DNA of 64,000 nucleotides, from assembly GCA_016183425.1 (NCBI GenBank), contig JACPEP010000024.1, positions 51,939 through 115,938 on the forward strand. Direction: 5' to 3'. The stretch's first letter is position 1; every line of letters begins with the position of its first letter. Made by a program: the position numbers and the translations under genes. This document shows positions 1 through 8,162 of the stretch, piece by piece. The DNA is from Chloroflexota bacterium. GTDB lineage: Bacteria; Chloroflexota; Dehalococcoidia; JACPEP01. The notes beneath the pieces were generated by a model. That model saw only the letters and a program-made list of their open reading frames with translations, had not been told where the DNA came from and did no database searches.

Positions 1-181
1 CTTATGGTCTTAAACAAAATAAAGTGACATTATCGTGTCATTCTGAGGGAGTGCGGCTGTGTCATTCTGAGGGAGTCCGCCTAAGGCGGACTCCCTCAGA
101 ATCCGGATTCTTCTCCCCGCCATAGGCGGAGATCAGAATGACAGCGCCGTAGCCCCAGGCTTCAGCCTGGGGTAGCCCATG

Positions 182-344
182 TAGTCGGCGTCGTCTCTGC
201 CCTCGCCTCGGCGAGTCGCCTTCGGAGACCCGACCGTCTGCATCGGGGACGATGCCGACTACCGTCATATTGTCTATACCCCAGGCTTAAGCCTGGGGTA
301 TAGTAAAAGTCTAAGGAATAGTGCTATGGACGAATCACAGCTGG
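182..344 (+). repeat. Long direct repeat, upstream copy
   Basis: About 163 bases that recur at 1594-1756 with only a few differences near the left end. The repeat contains a perfect hairpin (ccccaggcttaagcctgggg), the ribosome binding region, and the ATG plus first six codons of the pentapeptide-repeat gene. Together the two copies bracket that gene. A shorter hairpin of the same type (ccccaggcttcagcctgggg) lies just upstream near 150-172. Confidence 0.85.
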
Positions 345-1585
345 CGCGGCGGCCCGGGGAGGACATGTGCCTCTTCCACTCTAAAGACGAGAAGAAGCCC
401 GTGGCGGAGTTCCGCGCCGCCCTGGCGGCAAAGAAAGCAAGTGGGGACGGCAACTATGTGGGCTTTGTCTTCCCGGAATGGGCCGACTTCAGCGTGGTCA
501 CCTTCACCGGGGACGCCGACTTCGGGGAGGCCAACTTCACGGGGGCCGCCCACTTCTTCAGGGCCACCTTCACCGGGGACGCCAACTTCGGGGAGGCCAA
601 CTTCACGGGGGCCGCCGACTTCTGGGGGGCCACCTTCACCGGGGACGCCAACTTCTTCAGGGCCACCTTCACCGGGGACGCCGACTTCTGGGGGGCCAAC
701 TTCACGGGGGCCGCCCACTTCTGGGGGGCGCGACTGGACGGCCCGGGGCGGGTGGTTTTCCAGGGTGATGAGGAGAAAACAGTATTCCACGGCCGGGCTG
801 ACTTCAGGGGGGCTTACTTTGGAACGGTGCTCTTTCGCTCGGTGCATCTAAAAGATGCCACCTTCGCCGGCTGCTATGGCCTGGAGAAGGTGGAGTTTGA
901 TAACGTCACCTGGGGGAGCATAGACCAGCCTTGGCGGGACTGGCCCCTGGCGCGCCGGCTGCTGCGCTGGCGGCGGGAGAACGTGGTGGGGGACGAGCTT
1001 GAGGCCCGCAAAACCAGGAAGGAAGGGGATTTCGCGGTGGCAGAGGGAGTGTACTTTACCCCAGGAGCAGAGCAGGGCTTCGCGGCGGCGGAGCGGGTGT
1101 ACCGCATGTTGAGAAAGAGCTATAAAGACCGTGAAGACTACGCCGGGGCCAGGGAGTTCTACTTCGGCCAGATGGAGATGCGGCGGCTAGCGAGGAAAGG
1201 ATGGCGCAAGTGGCTCTCCCTGACCACCGCCTTCTGGCTTCTCAGCGGCTACGGCACCCGGTGGCGGCGGGCGGCGGGGTGGGCAGTCCTCCTCTTGCTT
1301 TTATGGGCACTTCTCTACGCCTTCTCCGGCCTCCGTTTGGCCTCCGACCCTCCCGGAGTAGCGCATACCCTAGCCCTCTGGGGCGGAACGGGCGCCTTCT
1401 TCTGGGACGGGCTGCGTATCATCGGCTACGGCCTCATCCACAGCCTGGAGGCCACCATTGTCCGCACCGATTTCGCCCGCCCGGCGCACAACTGGGGGTG
1501 GCTGTTTCAGACCGTCCAGAACGCCCTGGGGCCCACCATCATCGCCATGCTGGTGCTGGCCATCCGGGAGCAGTTCAAGAAGTGA
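326..1585 (+). CDS. Pentapeptide-repeat protein with C-terminal membrane domain
   Basis: A 419-residue protein. Residues about 50-150 are tandem pentapeptide-type repeats of the A(D/N)F-x-x form (ADFGEANFTG and variants), which fold as a right-handed quadrilateral beta helix in this family. A charged linker follows. The C-terminus has a strong membrane helix near 305-325 (AVLLLLLWALLYAF), a second hydrophobic stretch, and a final helix ending AMLVLAIREQFKK. This two-helix arrangement resembles the ion-channel-like domains found at the end of some bacterial pentapeptide proteins, but I see no clear selectivity filter. The start is the ATG preceded by AAGGA nine bases upstream. The gene lies between two long direct repeats and has no operon partner. 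Function is unknown; the repeat assignment is secure and the channel idea is tentative. Confidence 0.85.
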   Translation: MDESQLARRPGEDMCLFHSKDEKKPVAEFRAALAAKKASGDGNYVGFVFPEWADFSVVTFTGDADFGEANFTGAAHFFRATFTGDANFGEANFTGAADFWGATFTGDANFFRATFTGDADFWGANFTGAAHFWGARLDGPGRVVFQGDEEKTVFHGRADFRGAYFGTVLFRSVHLKDATFAGCYGLEKVEFDNVTWGSIDQPWRDWPLARRLLRWRRENVVGDELEARKTRKEGDFAVAEGVYFTPGAEQGFAAAERVYRMLRKSYKDREDYAGAREFYFGQMEMRRLARKGWRKWLSLTTAFWLLSGYGTRWRRAAGWAVLLLLLWALLYAFSGLRLASDPPGVAHTLALWGGTGAFFWDGLRIIGYGLIHSLEATIVRTDFARPAHNWGWLFQTVQNALGPTIIAMLVLAIREQFKK

Positions 1586-1593
1586 GCGCCAAA

Positions 1594-1756
1594 TAGTCGG
1601 GGTCGTCCCTGACCTCGCCTCGGCGAGTCGCCTTCGGAGACCCGACCGTCTGCATCGGGGACGATGCCGACTACCGTCATATTGTCTATACCCCAGGCTT
1701 AAGCCTGGGGTATAGTAAAAGTCTAAGGAATAGTGCTATGGACGAATCACAGCTGG
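1594..1756 (+). repeat. Long direct repeat, downstream copy
   Basis: Second copy of the 182-344 repeat, starting about ten bases after the stop codon of the pentapeptide gene. It includes a duplicate start region (ATGGACGAATCACAGCTGG) that opens no long reading frame. This could be the scar of a lost tandem gene copy, or part of a mobile cassette. Confidence 0.85.
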
Positions 1757-1800
1757 GGTATAGTAAAAGTCTAAGGAATAGTGCTATGGACGAATCACAG
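1705..1800 (+). repeat. 48-bp tandem duplication
   Basis: Two back-to-back copies of a 48-base unit running from ctggggtatag to gacgaatcacag. It is the right end of the long direct repeat duplicated once more, so the pentapeptide start region exists three times within 1.5 kb. Confidence 0.85.
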
Positions 1801-2063
1801 CATCGTGTCATTCTTCGGTCGTCCCCGCCAAGGCGGGGATCAGAATGACACAGTGATGGTGTAGGGGCGGGTTTGAAACCCGCCCTACAGACTCAGGCCC
1901 TTCGACGAGCTCAGGGCGAGCGGCCATCGTTCATGGTGAGCCCGTCGAACCATGAGCAGCTACCACTCCAGGGTGATAGGTAGGGGATGTTCTGAGACCC
2001 CCCACCAATTCCTCCCCCTCTCCTTCTAAGGAGAGGGGGATCGAGGGGGTGAGGTAACGGACT
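1801..2063. repeat. Intergenic tract of short dispersed hairpins
   Basis: No gene is seen here. The tract holds a series of short inverted repeats: gtcattcttcgg...cagaatgac, a ggcgggtttgaaacccgcc hairpin, a ccttcgacgagctcaggg / gtgagcccgtcgaacca pair, and cccctctccttctaaggagagggg. Related units occur at 34-140, 11461-11525 and 16926-16974 in this window, so they look like REP-like dispersed elements. Confidence 0.6.
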
Positions 2064-2558
2064 ATGACCGAGCCGCGCTTTCTCGCCGATGACAACGTAG
2101 GCCGACTGGCCCGCTGGCTGCGCGTCCTGGGCTACGATACCCTCTACCTGAAGGGGTTACAGGACGAGGAGCTCATCGCCGTGGCGGCCCGGGAGGGCAG
2201 GGTGCTCCTGACCCGGGACCGGCAACTGGTGAGGCGACGCCTGGCGGCGGCCCGAGGGGCGAGAACCTTCCTGGTTGGCCCAGAGGACCTGGAGGGGCAG
2301 CTACGCCAGGTGGCGGAGGCCTTCGGGCTAGACAAAGGGCAGCGGCCCTTCTCCCGATGCCTGGAGTGCAACCTGCCTCTGGTGGACCGAGAGAAGGATG
2401 AGGTGCGGGGGCGGGTGCCCCCTTACGTCTTCCAGACCCAGGGCCAGTTTCGGGAGTGCCCCGGCTGCCACCGCCTCTACTGGCGGGGCACCCACTGGGG
2501 GCATATGATGAAGAAGGTAGATAGCTTGACCCGCCTGGGCGGGGGAGGTGAAGCGTGA
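2064..2558 (+). CDS. Mut7-C RNase domain protein
   Basis: A 164-residue protein matching the stand-alone Mut7-C (DUF82) family, a PIN-like nuclease fold with a zinc ribbon. The N-terminus shows FLADDNVGRLARWLR with two acidic residues (Asp9, Asp10), then LLTRDRQL near 48-55, typical of PIN-like active sites. The C-terminal half has a CLEC pair (Cys99, Cys102) and a CPGC pair (Cys132, Cys135) that would bind zinc, followed by the family-typical RLYWRGTHW. The stop overlaps the start of the downstream deacetylase gene by four bases, so the two are translationally coupled. The biological substrate is unknown. Family assignment is confident; ribonuclease activity is inferred from the family. Confidence 0.9.
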   Translation: MTEPRFLADDNVGRLARWLRVLGYDTLYLKGLQDEELIAVAAREGRVLLTRDRQLVRRRLAAARGARTFLVGPEDLEGQLRQVAEAFGLDKGQRPFSRCLECNLPLVDREKDEVRGRVPPYVFQTQGQFRECPGCHRLYWRGTHWGHMMKKVDSLTRLGGGGEA

Positions 2559-3700
2559 GACAGGCCGCCTTTGTCTACCATGAGAGCCAGTCCAGTCACG
2601 TGCTGAGGGAAGACCACCCCCTGAGGCCCCACCGCCTTGCCTGTACCTACGAGCTTCTGCGCTCCTACGGGGCCTTCGACCTCCCCGGGTCTCGCCTGGT
2701 CAGCCCCCCGCCGGCCACGGAGGAGGAGATACTGGCCGTCCACACCCCGGACTACCTGGCGGCGGTAAAGGCCTTCAGCCGGGGCGATAGACCGGTGAGC
2801 CCCGCCCGCTACAACTTCAGCCAGTGGGGGGACAACCCCATCTTCCCCGGCATGTACGAGGCCTCTGCCCTGGCGGCTGGGGCCTCCCTGACGGCGGCCC
2901 GCCTGGTGGCCAGAGGGGAGGTGGACGTGGCCTTCAACCCCTCCGGCGGCCTGCACCACGCCGGGCCGAACTTCGCCTCCGGCTTCTGCGTCTTCAACGA
3001 CCCCGCCATCGCCATCGCCCACCTGTCCGCCTCTGGCGGACAGGGCCTTCGGGTGGCCTACGTGGACATCGACGCCCACCACGGCGACGGGGTTCAAAAC
3101 GCCTTCTACGATACGAACCAGGTGCTCACCATCTCCCTCCATGAATCGGGCCGCTACCTTTTCCCGGGCACGGGTGGGGTAACCGAAATGGGGCGGGGAC
3201 GGGGATTGGGTTACTCCGTGAACCTGCCCCTGGCCCCCCACACCGGCGACGCGGTATACCTATGGGCCTTCCAGGAGGTGGTGCCGCCTCTGCTGTCCGC
3301 TTTCAAGCCCCATATCGTGGTCACGCAACTGGGGGTGGATGGCTACTTTCGGGACCCCCTGGCCCATCTCGCCTTGACCACTGAAGGCTACTGCCAGTTG
3401 TTTAGAGAGTTTCGGCGGCTGTGTCCATCCTCCGGCGGCCCCCGTTGGGTGGCCCTGGGGGGTGGTGGCTACGACATCGAAGCCGTCGCCCGCCTCTGGA
3501 CCCTGGCCTACGGGGTGATGATGGACCAGGACTGGCCCGACGATATTCCTGTCGACTACCAGGAGCGCTACGGAGTCAAGAAGCTGCTGGATACCTCTCC
3601 ACCGCCCTGGGATGCCGCCGTTCAGGGAGAGGCTCGTGGCTTCGCCCAGGAGAGCGTGGCGGAAATAAAAAGAACCATCTTCCCTATCCATGGCCTCTAG
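2555..3700 (+). CDS. Histone deacetylase / AcuC-like amidohydrolase
   Basis: A 381-residue zinc-dependent deacetylase of the arginase-deacetylase fold, the family of AcuC, acetylpolyamine amidohydrolases and class II histone deacetylases. Diagnostic residues are visible: the His-His pair in GGLHHA (134-135), the zinc site DIDAHHGDG (Asp173, His175), a later LGVDGYFRDPLAH segment carrying an expected acidic ligand, and the glycine-rich GGGGYD with the catalytic tyrosine. It likely removes acetyl groups from a small molecule such as a polyamine or acetoin-pathway intermediate, or from protein lysine; the sequence does not distinguish these. It starts with GTG overlapping the Mut7-C stop (GTGA). 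No acetyltransferase or acetyl-CoA synthetase lies nearby to suggest an AcuABC operon. Confidence 0.9.
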   Translation: MRQAAFVYHESQSSHVLREDHPLRPHRLACTYELLRSYGAFDLPGSRLVSPPPATEEEILAVHTPDYLAAVKAFSRGDRPVSPARYNFSQWGDNPIFPGMYEASALAAGASLTAARLVARGEVDVAFNPSGGLHHAGPNFASGFCVFNDPAIAIAHLSASGGQGLRVAYVDIDAHHGDGVQNAFYDTNQVLTISLHESGRYLFPGTGGVTEMGRGRGLGYSVNLPLAPHTGDAVYLWAFQEVVPPLLSAFKPHIVVTQLGVDGYFRDPLAHLALTTEGYCQLFREFRRLCPSSGGPRWVALGGGGYDIEAVARLWTLAYGVMMDQDWPDDIPVDYQERYGVKKLLDTSPPPWDAAVQGEARGFAQESVAEIKRTIFPIHGL

Positions 3701-3833
3701 ACTTCCCATTGCATTTCTATGAAAAAATTGTTACACTAACCACGTTTTCATGGGAAAAGGAGGTGTGTCGGGAAACTAATAAGGCTGGTGAACGGTCAAA
3801 AAAGGGAATAACGTTCAGAAAAGGAGGAACATT

Positions 3834-5498
3834 GTGGAAAACAAGGGGAACTATTGGACTGGGGTCTGGAATCGGCGACTATCGCGACGCCAGGCCCTGA
3901 GGGGGGTGGGCAAAGCGGGGATAGGGTTAGCGGGGCTCACCCTTATCGGATGTGCCGCCCCCTCCGCTCCTGCCCCGACCCCCAAATCCACCGCACCTAC
4001 CCCCAAGCCTGCCGGCCCCACCCCGACTCCAGCCCCCACCTACGGCGGCACCCTCATCGGCGCTATGAACGGCTCGCCGGCCTTCGACCCCGGCTGGCAC
4101 TTCGGCGGGTCCACGGACCAGACCCTTTACTATCTGGTGTACAACTCGCTGCTGCATGAAGAGCCCGACTCCAGTCTGGCACCGGAGCTGGCCGAATCCT
4201 GGGAGGTCCCGGATCCTACCACCTTTGTCTTCAAGCTGAAGCGGGGGGTGAAATTCCACGACGGCACCGATTTCAACGCCACCGTGGCCAAGGCTCACTA
4301 CGAGCGCCTGGGAGACGAGGGACACAAAGGGCCCCAGGCCATCGAGCTGCGGAAGAGTTTCAAATCCGCCGAAGCCTTGGACGACTACACCTACAAGATG
4401 ACCATCAAAACGCCCAACTCCAGCTTCCTGTACCAGAATACCCGCTCCTCCGGGCCAGGGATGATCCCCCAGCCCTACGATGCCAAGAAAAAGAACAATG
4501 ACCTCAAGATCAGCGGCATCGGCACCGGTCCCTTTGTGGCCGACGGGTGGCTTATGGATGAACGAGCCTCGGTGAAGAAGTTTTCCGGCTACTGGGAAAA
4601 GGGCGTCCCCTACCTGGACGCCTTCGTCTGGAGGGTCGTCCCCAGCTCGGATGTCCAAGTGACTATGCTCAAAACGGGCGAGATCCAGCTCATCGCAGTA
4701 GCGCAGACGAAAGATCTACCTGTCCTGAAGGCAGACCCGAACATTGTGGTGGCAATCAAACCCGGTGGGAAACGGAAGACCATCCAGTTCAACATGGTGA
4801 ACTCTCCCTTCAAGGAAAAAGCCATCCGGCAGGCGGTGGCCTACGCTATCGATCGGGTAGCCCTGACCCAGGCGGTATGGCAAGGCCTATACACGCCCGG
4901 AGAGGGCCCCTTCCCTCCCGCATCTTGGGCCTATGACCCCGCCCAGAAGGGCTATCCCTTCGACCTCGCCAAGGCCAAGGAAAAGATGGTGGAAGGGGGC
5001 TACCCCAACGGCTTCGAGGCCAAGGTGTCCGCAGCCTCCTCCCGACCCGATGAGGTGACTATGAGCGAGGTCATAAAGGAGATGCTGGCCAAGATCGGCA
5101 TCCGCCTTAACATCGCGGTTACGTCGGATGCCAACTGGACGGTAATCCGGAACACCGATGACAAGGAGCACCAACTATTGGCCTCCAGCTCCGGCACCGC
5201 CGATGACCCAGGCAACCTCATCGAGGTCTACTACTCCTCCAAGATGAAGATCGCCATGGCCAAGGCCAAGAACCCCCAACTAGATTCTCTCCTGGAGAAG
5301 GCCCAGGCCACCTACAACCAGGGGGAGCAGAAGCGGTACTTTCAGGAGTTAGGCAAGCTCATCACCGAGGATGTATGGTCCATCCTGACCATCGCCTACC
5401 CGGTGAACATCATCGCCTATCGCAAAAATGTCCACAGTATTGATGTGGGCCTGAACTACTCCTCCCTCTTTACTCGGAAGACCTGGCTATCAAAGTAA
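3834..5498 (+). CDS. ABC transporter substrate-binding lipoprotein, family 5 (paralogue 1)
   Basis: A 554-residue solute-binding protein of the peptide/nickel/oligosaccharide family 5. It has a Tat-type lipoprotein signal: SRRQALR at about 17-23, a hydrophobic run, and LTLIGC with Cys40 as the lipidation site. A Pro/Thr-rich linker (PTPKPAGPTPTP) leads into YGGTL, the usual start of the mature family 5 fold. Internal landmarks include a SWEVPDPTTFVFKLKRGVKFHDG-type segment and the AIRQAVAYAIDR signature. The GTG start is supported by a strong AAGGAGG seven bases upstream. It opens a cluster with a bicupin and an FAD oxidoreductase. A same-size paralogue follows at 8163. No permease or ATPase subunits are present in the window, so the transporter must be completed elsewhere. 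The ligand is unknown. Confidence 0.93.
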   Translation: MENKGNYWTGVWNRRLSRRQALRGVGKAGIGLAGLTLIGCAAPSAPAPTPKSTAPTPKPAGPTPTPAPTYGGTLIGAMNGSPAFDPGWHFGGSTDQTLYYLVYNSLLHEEPDSSLAPELAESWEVPDPTTFVFKLKRGVKFHDGTDFNATVAKAHYERLGDEGHKGPQAIELRKSFKSAEALDDYTYKMTIKTPNSSFLYQNTRSSGPGMIPQPYDAKKKNNDLKISGIGTGPFVADGWLMDERASVKKFSGYWEKGVPYLDAFVWRVVPSSDVQVTMLKTGEIQLIAVAQTKDLPVLKADPNIVVAIKPGGKRKTIQFNMVNSPFKEKAIRQAVAYAIDRVALTQAVWQGLYTPGEGPFPPASWAYDPAQKGYPFDLAKAKEKMVEGGYPNGFEAKVSAASSRPDEVTMSEVIKEMLAKIGIRLNIAVTSDANWTVIRNTDDKEHQLLASSSGTADDPGNLIEVYYSSKMKIAMAKAKNPQLDSLLEKAQATYNQGEQKRYFQELGKLITEDVWSILTIAYPVNIIAYRKNVHSIDVGLNYSSLFTRKTWLSK

Positions 5499-5589
5499 AA
5501 GGGTCCGAGACTGGGAGATAACCCTCTGAATGTAATGGGGTTTGGCGGGCCCGCCCGCCAAACCCCAGGCAAGAAGGGAGAACAAAGTC

Positions 5590-6723
5590 ATGGTCATGGA
5601 ACGGGAGATGATGCGCGAGGCAGAGGAGGAGCCTCGGGAATACGAATCGCAGCAGACCAATACCTACGTCCCCCGAGATGCCCAGCGCACCCACGTCGCC
5701 TCTCTACCCCGGGTGATCCACGCTAAGGACATCAAAGGGTTCATTCCCGGCGCCAAGGGGGCGGCTAAAGACAAAAAGGGGCAACAGAGCAAGGGGGGCA
5801 AGGCCATCTATCTCTCCTGGCAACATCACAACTGGAAGGAGATGAGGCACCCCATCTATACCATGAGGTGGTTTGGCACCGCGGGGACGCCGGGGGCCGG
5901 CTTTAAGCCCGGGGCCAGCGGCTGCCACCGCCATTGGATGGAGGCCATATTCTACCGCCCCGGCGGTAAGTACGTCGAAGAGCAGGACGGAGTCCTCCAT
6001 GAGTGCGAAGGGGAGGGAGTGGTCTGCATCCCCACCTATTGCATCCATGGCCACTACTTCGTGGAGCCGCCTACCAAAAGGGGCGTGACCATCCTGTCTC
6101 GCATCTTCGAACCCCTGGGCATCGCCGACATGGAGGTCTTCGACGTGGATGAGGACTATGTTCGCCGAGGCTCTCCTCTGGGGGATTTTCACATCTGGGA
6201 GGATACCCAGGAGATGATGTATGCCCGGCGCAATGTCAAGTGGGCCGAGGGAGAGCCCAAGACCATTTACGATCGGTTTGTAAAGATGACCGCTGACGAA
6301 TACCGATGGCGGTTGCAGACGGACCGTTGGATCGCGGCGGACAGCAAGCCCTGGGAACAGACCAGGCAGGGAAAGATCAAGTACCTCATCCACCCCTGGG
6401 ACAACTCCGTCATCCGCACCATAGACTGCTATCTCCAGGAGATTCCTCCCGGAGGATTTTCTGGCAAGCACCGCCACGTCTATGAAGAGGTTTTCTTGGT
6501 CACCGATGGCCGCGGCTACACGATTCAGAACGGCGTCCGCTACGATTGGCAGGAAGACGATATTGTATGTATCCCCATCGGAGTCACCCACCAGCACTTC
6601 AACACCGACCCCCATAACAAGGCCAAGATCTTTGCCGCCTACCCCCGGGCCTACATGTGGGTTGGCCATGGGGGCGTCGAGCACTTGGAGAACGCCTCGG
6701 ACTGGCAGCCGAGCCAGGGTTAG
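5590..6723 (+). CDS. Bicupin protein (paralogue 1)
   Basis: A 377-residue protein with two cupin domains. The N-terminal cupin holds GCHRHWMEAIFYRPGG, and the C-terminal one holds GKHRHVYEEVF and PIGVTHQHF, the HxH...E...H pattern that binds a metal, usually Fe(II) or Mn(II). Bicupins of this layout include gentisate-type ring-cleaving dioxygenases and related oxidoreductases, but I cannot name a substrate. The track ORF begins at 5542; I chose the ATG at 5590 because it follows AGAAGGGAG and because the paralogue at 10290 begins with the same MVMEREMMRE. It lies between a solute-binding lipoprotein and an FAD oxidoreductase, which suggests it processes the imported compound. Confidence 0.85.
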   Translation: MVMEREMMREAEEEPREYESQQTNTYVPRDAQRTHVASLPRVIHAKDIKGFIPGAKGAAKDKKGQQSKGGKAIYLSWQHHNWKEMRHPIYTMRWFGTAGTPGAGFKPGASGCHRHWMEAIFYRPGGKYVEEQDGVLHECEGEGVVCIPTYCIHGHYFVEPPTKRGVTILSRIFEPLGIADMEVFDVDEDYVRRGSPLGDFHIWEDTQEMMYARRNVKWAEGEPKTIYDRFVKMTADEYRWRLQTDRWIAADSKPWEQTRQGKIKYLIHPWDNSVIRTIDCYLQEIPPGGFSGKHRHVYEEVFLVTDGRGYTIQNGVRYDWQEDDIVCIPIGVTHQHFNTDPHNKAKIFAAYPRAYMWVGHGGVEHLENASDWQPSQG

Positions 6724-6768
6724 GTCTGCGTTTAAAAACAGCGTCTTCGTGTAGATAAGGAGAGGGCC

Positions 6769-8019
6769 ATGGAGCGAGTGGTCATCATCGGTGGCGGCGT
6801 CGCCGGCTGTGCCGCGGCGGTGGTGGCAGCCAAAGCCGGCGTGGAGGTGGTAGTACTGGAGAGGATGAATCGTCTCTCCGGCCTCTCCCCCTGGTGCGGA
6901 CAGTTGCGGGGGTGGGGAGCTATTCAGGAGGCGAAGCTCCTGGGCGGCGGCGATGTCTTCAAATTGTGGGAATCCCTGGAAAGGCACCGCAAAACGGACT
7001 TTGGCCTCCCCGATGGCAATATCACCTGGGACGTGAGACCCATCGAGGAGCTAACCAGAAAGCTGGTGGACTCCGCAGGGGTGAAAGTCATGCTGCGAGC
7101 TCGGGCAGTGGAGGTGGAGACCAGGGGTAACCGGGTGGAGAGCATCCTCCTGGAAAATGGCACCCGGGTAAAAGGGGATGTCTTTCTGGACACTACCGGA
7201 GCTACTGGTAGCATAGCAGCTTGTACTAAATACGGCCAGGGCTGCGCCCTATGCATGGTGCAGTGCTTCATCTATGGCGAGCGGGTAAGCATCTCCGAGA
7301 AGGCGGGGGTCCCCGATGCTTCGGGGCGGCCCGGTTACCTGGGAAGGAAGCTGGTCCTCTCCCACACCCTGGCCCCTGATCTGAGACACGCCATTGAGGA
7401 GAACCCCGATGGCTATTTCTTGGCCCCCATGCCAGAGGAACTCCAGAAAATGGACTACACTCATATGTGGCCTCACCCCGACCGACCGGTGATGGCCAAG
7501 TGGCGGGGGGGTGCCACCTATGAGGTGGTTGACGTGGGTTTCGCCAAAACTAACCTCCAATTGCCCCTGGAGTACCTGAGACGCGTACCGGGCTGGGAAA
7601 ACGCCTGGTTCTATATGCCTCTTTCCGCCGACGGTCATGTGGTCAGCCTCCGCTCCATCGCCCCCCACGACAATACCATGAAGGTGGAAGGGGTAGACAA
7701 TCTCTTCGTCGGCGGCCTAAGGGCGGGCCACTACAGCTCGGCGGTTCCCTCCATCTTCTCTGCCGAGCTGGCAGCCCACAACGCCGCCCGCAAGGCCCTG
7801 GGGCGGGAGGGGATCCAGCTACCTTTAAACACCATTCAGGGCTGTTTCCTGGCCGAGGTCAACGAAGGAGCACCTCCCAGAGAGTATGGCGGCGAGCCCT
7901 CTTATCCCAAGTTCGTGGAGCATGGCCTAGACGTCCCGCGCATCACCGATTACCGAAGGATACGAGAGTCTATTGCCGAGGCCGGCCTGCTGGGTGTTTA
8001 CGAGAGAAAGCTTACCTAG
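6769..8019 (+). CDS. FAD-dependent oxidoreductase
   Basis: A 416-residue flavoprotein of the FAD_oxidored type. The N-terminus has the dinucleotide-binding VVIIGGGVAGCAAA with a terminal acidic residue (VVVLE), followed by SGLSPWCGQLRGWG, reminiscent of the substrate-proximal region of this family. Near residues 320-330 the NLFVGGLRAGHYSSAV segment matches the second FAD contact. Members oxidise or reduce small organic substrates in the cytoplasm. ATG follows GGAGAGGGCC. The gene sits between bicupin 1 and solute-binding protein 2 on the same strand with a 45-base upstream gap, so it is probably part of one catabolic transcript. The substrate is not known. Confidence 0.85.
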   Translation: MERVVIIGGGVAGCAAAVVAAKAGVEVVVLERMNRLSGLSPWCGQLRGWGAIQEAKLLGGGDVFKLWESLERHRKTDFGLPDGNITWDVRPIEELTRKLVDSAGVKVMLRARAVEVETRGNRVESILLENGTRVKGDVFLDTTGATGSIAACTKYGQGCALCMVQCFIYGERVSISEKAGVPDASGRPGYLGRKLVLSHTLAPDLRHAIEENPDGYFLAPMPEELQKMDYTHMWPHPDRPVMAKWRGGATYEVVDVGFAKTNLQLPLEYLRRVPGWENAWFYMPLSADGHVVSLRSIAPHDNTMKVEGVDNLFVGGLRAGHYSSAVPSIFSAELAAHNAARKALGREGIQLPLNTIQGCFLAEVNEGAPPREYGGEPSYPKFVEHGLDVPRITDYRRIRESIAEAGLLGVYERKLT

Positions 8020-8162
8020 CGGAGGAGGCCATTTCGACCACAGAGGAGATTGTTAGGAAATTGGGGTATCCAGGCCTCGCCGGGAGCGTTGGCAACCGTC
8101 ACGAAAGGTGATACTAAACACCGCCAAGAGAGGTAATCCACAGGAGAGGAGGAATCACAACC

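Noticed and set aside
335-847. Long minus-strand ORF opposite the pentapeptide gene
   Set aside because: It is a shadow of the GC-rich pentapeptide repeats; composition (GPPEVG repeats) only reflects the other strand.
8035-8130. Possible riboswitch in the leader of the second solute-binding protein
   Set aside because: The hairpins near gccgggagcgttggcaacc do not match conserved cores of SAM, TPP, cobalamin or other classes that I know.
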